NCBI GenBank assembly: GCA_037893245.1
Contig: JBAIAA010000409.1
Coordinates: 2,533,001 to 2,597,000 of the forward strand
DNA length: 64,000 bases
Source: Crossaster papposus
Lineage: Eukaryota > Echinodermata > Asteroidea > Velatida > Solasteridae
Direction of reading: 5' to 3'
How positions within the stretch are numbered: position 1 is the stretch's first letter; the number at the start of each line of letters is the position of its first letter. Position numbers and translations under genes: made by a program. This document shows positions 58,870 to 64,000 of the stretch, piece by piece. A model generated the notes under the pieces. The model saw only the letters and a program-made list of their open reading frames with translations. It was not told where the DNA came from and did no database searches.

Positions 58870-60190
58870 TGGGCAAGTTGTTACCGGTTACCGATATTAC
58901 CGGTAATATCACCCCAAAATTTGACTAAGTCCAAATTTTACCGATATTACCGTGTTATTACCCTAATGATATTACCGGTGTGATAATGAAATTGTTATAA
59001 ATTCCTTAATATTTGTTTTTTTAATATAAGGATTGAATCTAATTGATCCTTGAGACCGACAGGATCTGTTTCTGATGAGAAAAACTCTTGAAAAATGGTG
59101 CACCGGTCTACCAAATTTCAAAGTCCAATATAACCGTTATTACCCTGTTGAAACCAACATGTTACCGAGTAACAACAGGATAATACAGGAATATGGGTAA
59201 TGTGGTGAAAGGGTTGAATTGGTTATAACATCGGGAACTTGAGTAATAACAGTAACATTTCCAAGTTCTAATATTACTGTTATTACCCTGTTGAAACCGA
59301 CATTTTACCGAGTAACAACAGGATAATACAGGTAATGTGGGTAATGATGAAAGGCTTGAATTGGTTATAACATTGGTAACTTGAGTAATAACAGTAACAT
59401 TATAGCAATCCTAGCAAAATTTGCAAGTCCTAATATTACTGTTATTACCCTGTTGAAACCGACAATTTACCGGGTAACAACAGGATAATACAGGTAATAT
59501 GGGTAATGTGGTGAAAGGGTTGAATTGGTTATAACATCGGGAACTTGAGTAATAACAGTAACATTTCCAAGTTCTAATATTACTGTTATTACCCTGTTGA
59601 AACCGACATTTTACCGAGTAACAACAGGATAATACAGGTAATGTGGGTAATGATGAAAGGCTTGAATGGGTTATAACATTGGTAACTTGAGTAATAACAG
59701 TAAAATTATAGCAATCCTAGCAAAATTTGAAAGTTTAAATATTACTGTTGTTACCCTGTTGAAACCAACATGTTACCGAGTAACAACAGGATAATACAGG
59801 TAATATGGGTAATGTGGTAAAAGGGTTGAATTGGTTATAACATTGGGAACTTGAGTACCGGGGGGGGGGGGGGGGGGGGTAATAACAGTAAATTTATAGC
59901 AATCCAAGCTAATAATTTCCAAGTTCAAAGATTACTGTTATTACCCTGTTAAAACCGACATTTTAGCGAGTTATAACAGGGTAATAAGAGGTAATGGGTA
60001 ACAATTTACCGAGTTAATAACATGAAAATGCCAGAAATATCGGTTACATTCCCCCTGGTAATATTGGGTAAATGGGGTAATATCAGGTGGTAATAACACG
60101 GCAATGCCAGAAATATCAGTTACAATTTCTGATATTGGGTAAATAGGGTAATATCGGGTGACCTCAATTTACATGTTGACCCCAAGTGGG
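58870..60190. repeat. Satellite array with 145/161-bp alternation
   Basis: The phrase ttaccg(a/g)gtaacaacagg recurs at 59161, 59305, 59467, 59611 and 59772, giving spacings of about 145, 162, 144 and 161. The longer unit contains an extra tatagcaatcctagcaaa. So the real period is a dimer of about 306 bp. Edges (58890-59150 and 59900-60190) are degenerate. A poly-G run (59860-59879) interrupts the last unit. Confidence 0.8.
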
Positions 60191-60530
60191 CGTGATAAAC
60201 CTTGGTGAAACAATTTTGTCACTTTTTTTCTACATGAACGTTATGTTTTGCGAAATAGCGATACGTTTAGGGTATTTTCGTAGAGATAATTGTGTAATAT
60301 TTATTTACTCCAAGTCTCAAAGAAACAAATTTGCCAAAAAACCAACACACCAATAAATTAACAACAAATTAATTGCAAACTAGCTGTGATTACAGACAGC
60401 GGTGATATTGGGCACATATATAGCATTTAAGTACACGCTAAGATTGTAGGCTCAGAAGAGTCATTGATGTTTATATGTGTATACATTGTAGTATTGTTCC
60501 GGTAGTATCGTAATATTAGTATTAACCAAT
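60191..60530. other. AT-rich spacer within the satellite region
   Basis: No ORF and no clear repeat. Confidence 0.5.
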
Positions 60531-60660
60531 ATAATTAACAAATTAACCAATATTGGGTAAATGGGGTAATATCGGGTAGTAATAACGATGCAATGCCAGA
60601 AATATCGGTAGCATTATCCCTGGTAATTTCGGGTAAATGGGGTAATATGTTATAGATAAT
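60531..60660. repeat. Shorter GGTAATATCGGGT satellite units
   Basis: Units of about 60-70 bp (gggtaa(a)tatcggg(t)(g)gtaataac(a)atgcaatgccagaaatatc). The array resumes at 61277-61337 and at 63178-63680; inserted elements separate the blocks. Confidence 0.75.
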
Positions 60661-60711
60661 GCCCTCGGGACATTATTACCCACGAATGGCGCGTTAACGA
60701 GGGCATTATCT
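60654..60711. repeat. Foldback with perfect 14-bp stem
   Basis: agataatgccctcg and its exact complement enclose about 30 bases. It directly precedes the TTAA element and may be a separate tiny foldback insertion. Confidence 0.75.
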
Positions 60712-60718
60712 GACTTAA

Positions 60719-61272
60719 CCTCCACCTGGGACGTCACCACCTATTGTCCTACCGCTCCATTATTTTGCACGAATGGAGCGTCTTTGTTCAGAAGACACTT
60801 TATACCAACCGGTGTAGCGGTTTGTGATATTTTTTTTCAGGAGCTGGGTGGTTCGTGATTAAAATTTTCATGAGAAAGAGCAATGGCAACTCATATACAT
60901 TAAATAACTATAAAGAATTATAAAGAACAGCTTCTTTCACCAACTCGTCAATAGCATAGTTGGTAGAGAGGAGAGCTATGGATCGAAAGGTCTGTGGTTC
61001 GAATCCGACTATCGATAATGTTTGTCTTTTTCTTCGACACATTTTCGTATGGGTTAGTTTAACCATAGAACAAGATTGAAGGGAAAATCGGATTGGAGTA
61101 CATAGGTTTCTTGAAAAATACAACGAAAACCGCTACACTGGTTAGTTTCAGTGACTTCCTCTTTGTTCACTTGCGTTACCTTCCCAAAATAATGGAGAGA
61201 TATCGCCTCCAACGCTCCATTCGTTCAAAATAATGGAGGGGTAGGACAATAGGGTGACGTCACGGGTGGAGG
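60719..61272. mobile_element. 554-bp MITE flanked by TTAA
   Basis: Ends CCTCCACC(t/c)G(g/t)GACGTCACC and continues as about 65-bp terminal inverted repeats with a few mismatches, through ctattgtcctacc and ctccattattttg. TTAA on both sides (60715-60718, 61273-61276). TTAA duplication and CC/GG ends fit piggyBac- or Kolobok-derived MITEs. Located inside the satellite array. Interior carries tRNA-like promoter boxes. Confidence 0.8.
60951..61018 (+). ncRNA. tRNA-like head (RNA polymerase III A and B boxes)
   Basis: A box tagcatagttgg (60952-60963) and a perfect B box ggttcgaatcc (60996-61006) at tRNA-like spacing. Acceptor and T stems pair poorly, so it is not a functional tRNA. It resembles the head of a tRNA-derived SINE carried in the MITE. 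Weak evidence for transcription. Confidence 0.5.
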
Positions 61273-61338
61273 TTAACGGGTAGTAATAAAAATGCAATGC
61301 CAGAAATATCAGGTAAAATAGGTAATATCGGCTAGTAT

Positions 61339-63176
61339 TAAACCATTGCTATGACGTCACGCTATTGTTAAAAGTGTGGATTCGTATCTAAGAATCAACG
61401 CTTTGGACAATAACAGTGGATTCGTATCTACGAATCTTTAGTTAAGTGTGGATTCGGAACGGTTTTTATCTTGCCTACATTTGTAACAATTACGAATCCA
61501 CGGTTATTCAATTCCTCAACCCTAATCCAACCCTGATTACGTAAGAGCCTCGAGAACCTCCTTTAGGCCAAATAAAAAAACAACATGTTTGTCTTTTTTT
61601 TAGAAGGAAGGAGGAGGCCTGGTTTTCTTTCTTTTTTAATAGCCGCTCGACACATTTTAATATGGGTCATGTAGTGAACATGTCACGCCCTATCTTTCTA
61701 TTTGAAATTAAAACAAGTCTCACCCACGAATAAAAATCAAAATTCATGTGGGTCGATCATGTATGCACCATACACGTCACACCCTAGCCTTCCCATTAGA
61801 AACAAATATATGTTCACAGCATGTACACAGTGATGCTAAAGTCCAAATTACGATCTTAAAATTGTATTATCTTTTTTAATTGGCAATTTTGCGAAAAAGC
61901 CTTTGTTTTTGTTCTGATTTTTGTTTTACTTTTTTCTTTTTCTTTTTGGGACCAAAATGCAATAGACTTTGTACACGTTCTTTCGTACAAGCACTTTTCA
62001 TAACAAGTCGTATCCAAACAAAACTTTACCCAAGTGAAGACCCTATAGTGAGCTCGTGTCTAGCAGACAGACATCATGGTGACGTCATCAGGGGGTAACG
62101 TGACGTCATATTACATTTATTTAATCTTTGAAAATCAATAACAAATCACGCGCAAAAGACCGGGACTTTAGGTTTGTGGCAATTGATAGGATAATCCAGG
62201 ATCTTCATTTTATCTCGTGTGTGAGAAATCACGTGACCCTTCCTTTCGGTCCAAACCGAAAGTGCCTTATAATTTGAAAGTGAAAATGATATGAACTTAC
62301 TTTAAACGATGTTAGTGTTTGGCTAGATGTACTTTTCAAAAAAAATTACCGACGACGTCATAACATGTTATAGCACCCTCTGGCGGCAGGTTCTAAATTA
62401 ATATTTAGTTGATGTGTGTGGCGAAGTTTGCTGAAATCACTTTATAATTGATGTATATAATAGCTTCATGTTAGAAACAATTTGACCGGGAGAAAAAAAT
62501 ATGACGTCACCAGACCGGAAGTTAGAATGAAAAGACTTGAAGCCCTCATTCAATAATTGTATGTGATTTATTACGTTTTAAGACCTTGAAGCCATATCTC
62601 AGCAACGGATCATGCTAAAATAAAAATAATTGTGTATTGGGTTGGTTAGGTAGTTCACAAAAAGTTTACAAATGTGTGACGTTATCGTTTTAATCACTTT
62701 AAATTACCTTTAAACTGTTTGAATAACCTAAATTCGTTTTGATTACTTTTAATGTGTTTAAAATTCCTTTTGAATGGTTTTTACGGGGAAAAAAATGCGA
62801 AAAGGCACTATGTTCTGTTCCTCGAACAGACGTAGTTTTAGTTAATATTATTTATTTTTTTAAAGATAATACAATTTATTATTTTTGTGAAAAAAAAGAA
62901 AAGGAGGCGGCCTCTAAAAAAAGGAGCGGGCGGTGACGTTAAACATATTTTTTGTTTAGTTAGCCTTATGTAAATTACGTCTATGGCCACGATACATGCA
63001 TGCCTTTTCATCTCCACTCAACTGGTTAGTTAATAACAATACTTCTTTTGACGCAATGGTTTAAGTCAGAGAATACACTCGCAAGTGTGGATTCGTATTT
63101 AAGAATCCACTCGGCGCTTCGCGCCTCGTGAATTCGTAATTACGAATCCACACTTTCTCGTGTATTCTCCTATACA
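61339..63176. mobile_element. Helentron-like element, copy 2 (uninterrupted)
   Basis: 1838 bp, TAAACCATTGC to CCTATACA, between T (61338) and T (63177). Satellite sequence reads ggctagta before it and taacaatgcaatgcc after it; a uninterrupted unit ggctagtaataacaatgc nearby (about 63307) shows the empty target, with no duplication. Same asymmetric inverted repeat (GCAATGGTTTA, 63054-63064) and 3' palindrome as copy 1. It has a roughly 50-bp stretch (62161-62213) missing from copy 1. Several TGACGTCA boxes are kept in both copies. No protein gene. Confidence 0.7.
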
Positions 63177-63177
63177 T

Positions 63178-63700
63178 AACAATGCAATGCCAGAAATATC
63201 GGGTAATATCGGGTGGTAATAACAATGCAATACCAGAAATATCGGGTAAAAGAGGTAATATCGGGTGGTAATAACAATGCAATGTCAGAAATATCGGGTA
63301 ATATCGGCTAGTAATAACAATGCAATGCCAGAAATATCGGGTAAAAGAGGTAATATCGGGTGGTAATAACAATGCAATGCCGGAAATATGGGTAAATGGG
63401 GTAATATCGGGTGGTAATAACAATGCAATGCCAGAAATATCGGTAATCTCCCTGGCAATATCAGGTGGTAATAACGTGCAATGCCAGAAATATCGGTAAC
63501 ATTCTCCCGGGTAACAGTGGGTAAATGTGGTAATATCGGCTGGTAATAACGGGGAAATGTTCGTCTACTATTTCCCCGTTATTACTCGGTGATATTACCC
63601 GTAATAACGCGTTATTACTCGTTACAACCCGGGTAATATCAGTATGTTACCCAGTAATAACTAGCGTTATTACTCGTTACAACCCGGGTAATATCGGGTA
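63178..63700. repeat. GGTAATATCGGGT satellite block
   Basis: About seven units of roughly 60-70 bp, followed by a 14-bp stem palindrome (aataacggggaaat, 63545-63583) and a short duplication (ttactcgttacaacccgggtaatatc, 63611 and 63671). The - strand reading (LLPPDIT..GIALLLPPDIT) is a product of the repeat. Confidence 0.8.
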
Positions 63701-64000
63701 AAATGCCCACTGGGAGTGTACTTTTATCGATTGTTCAGGTACATGTATATTTTCAGAAACTGTATTGTAGATAATTAATATGGACGTCTAAATAGCCAGG
63801 CAGTCATCTGCAACTGACGTTGATAGGACCTTTGTCAGTTTGATTGTGTGGTTTGTTTTTTTATATATAATCTGTCTCCACACTTCGATGTTTGCAATCT
63901 GTTTGTTTTAGAGATGGGATGATGTCTGAGATTTTTTTCCGGAATATACAAGCCAGTGTACCATCATTCATTATTTTGTAAGACAACTTGTATCTCGCGA
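63701..64000. other. Window end, no gene seen
   Basis: AT-rich sequence without repeats or ORFs of note. Confidence 0.5.

Noticed and set aside
60951-61018. A true tRNA gene
   Set aside because: A and B boxes are good, but acceptor and T stems do not pair, and it lies inside a MITE; called tRNA-like only.
63061-63423. 120-codon - strand ORF with LLPPDIT repeats
   Set aside because: Translation of the satellite array and the Helentron palindrome.

Overview
Eukaryotic (metazoan) genomic DNA. It is AT-rich and gene-poor, with spliced exons, long introns, poly-G tracts and dense, nested mobile elements. DIRS, Ty3/Gypsy, LINE, Penelope-like and Helentron-like elements, together with an F-type lectin/PAN gene family, suggest an aquatic invertebrate. 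An echinoderm-like deuterostome is my guess; the phylum is not settled by anything I can read. No rRNA, intact tRNA or CRISPR array was seen.

Layout. 1-8.1 kb: no convincing gene; several inverted repeats and a poly-G tract. 8.1-11.95 kb: fossil DIRS retroelement on the + strand. 11.95-13.15 kb: nested palindromic, foldback-like element. 13.5-14.5 kb: remnant with an SGNH-esterase-like patch. 15.68-20.70 kb: Helentron-like element carrying a later 3.2-kb insertion with roughly 650-bp terminal inverted repeats and a Penelope-type RT tail; a second copy without the insertion lies at 61.34-63.18 kb and shows the empty site. 21.2-22.7 kb: broken gene of a multicopy invertebrate/fish family. 23.2-29.7 kb: three near-identical tandem 2.36-kb units. 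29.7-32.8 kb: repeats rich in GGCNGCCATTTTG. 33.6-35.4 kb: DNA transposon carrying a C2H2 zinc-finger exon. 35.5-42.1 kb: fossil Ty3/Gypsy element on the - strand with foreign DNA and a LINE 3' end inside it. 42.2-45.65 kb: - strand multi-exon gene relic (Tudor-like exons, zinc fingers, tyrosine-recombinase-like C-terminus). 47.0-53.3 and 55.9-58.8 kb: tandem duplicates of an F-type lectin (fucolectin) gene; only the second keeps its PAN/Apple domain. 53.8-55.6 kb: two paralogous exon-like segments on the - strand. 58.9-63.7 kb: satellite arrays (GGTAATA-type) interrupted by a TTAA MITE with tRNA-like promoter boxes and by the second Helentron copy.

The best candidates for living host genes are the two lectin genes. 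Their exons join in consistent phase-1 frames: F-type lectin domain, Thr/Pro-rich stalk, then PAN/Apple. Such secreted lectins typically bind fucosylated glycans in invertebrate immunity. Nearly everything else is transposon-derived. Copy-to-copy comparison inside the window gives unusually clear evidence on element boundaries and insertion order.
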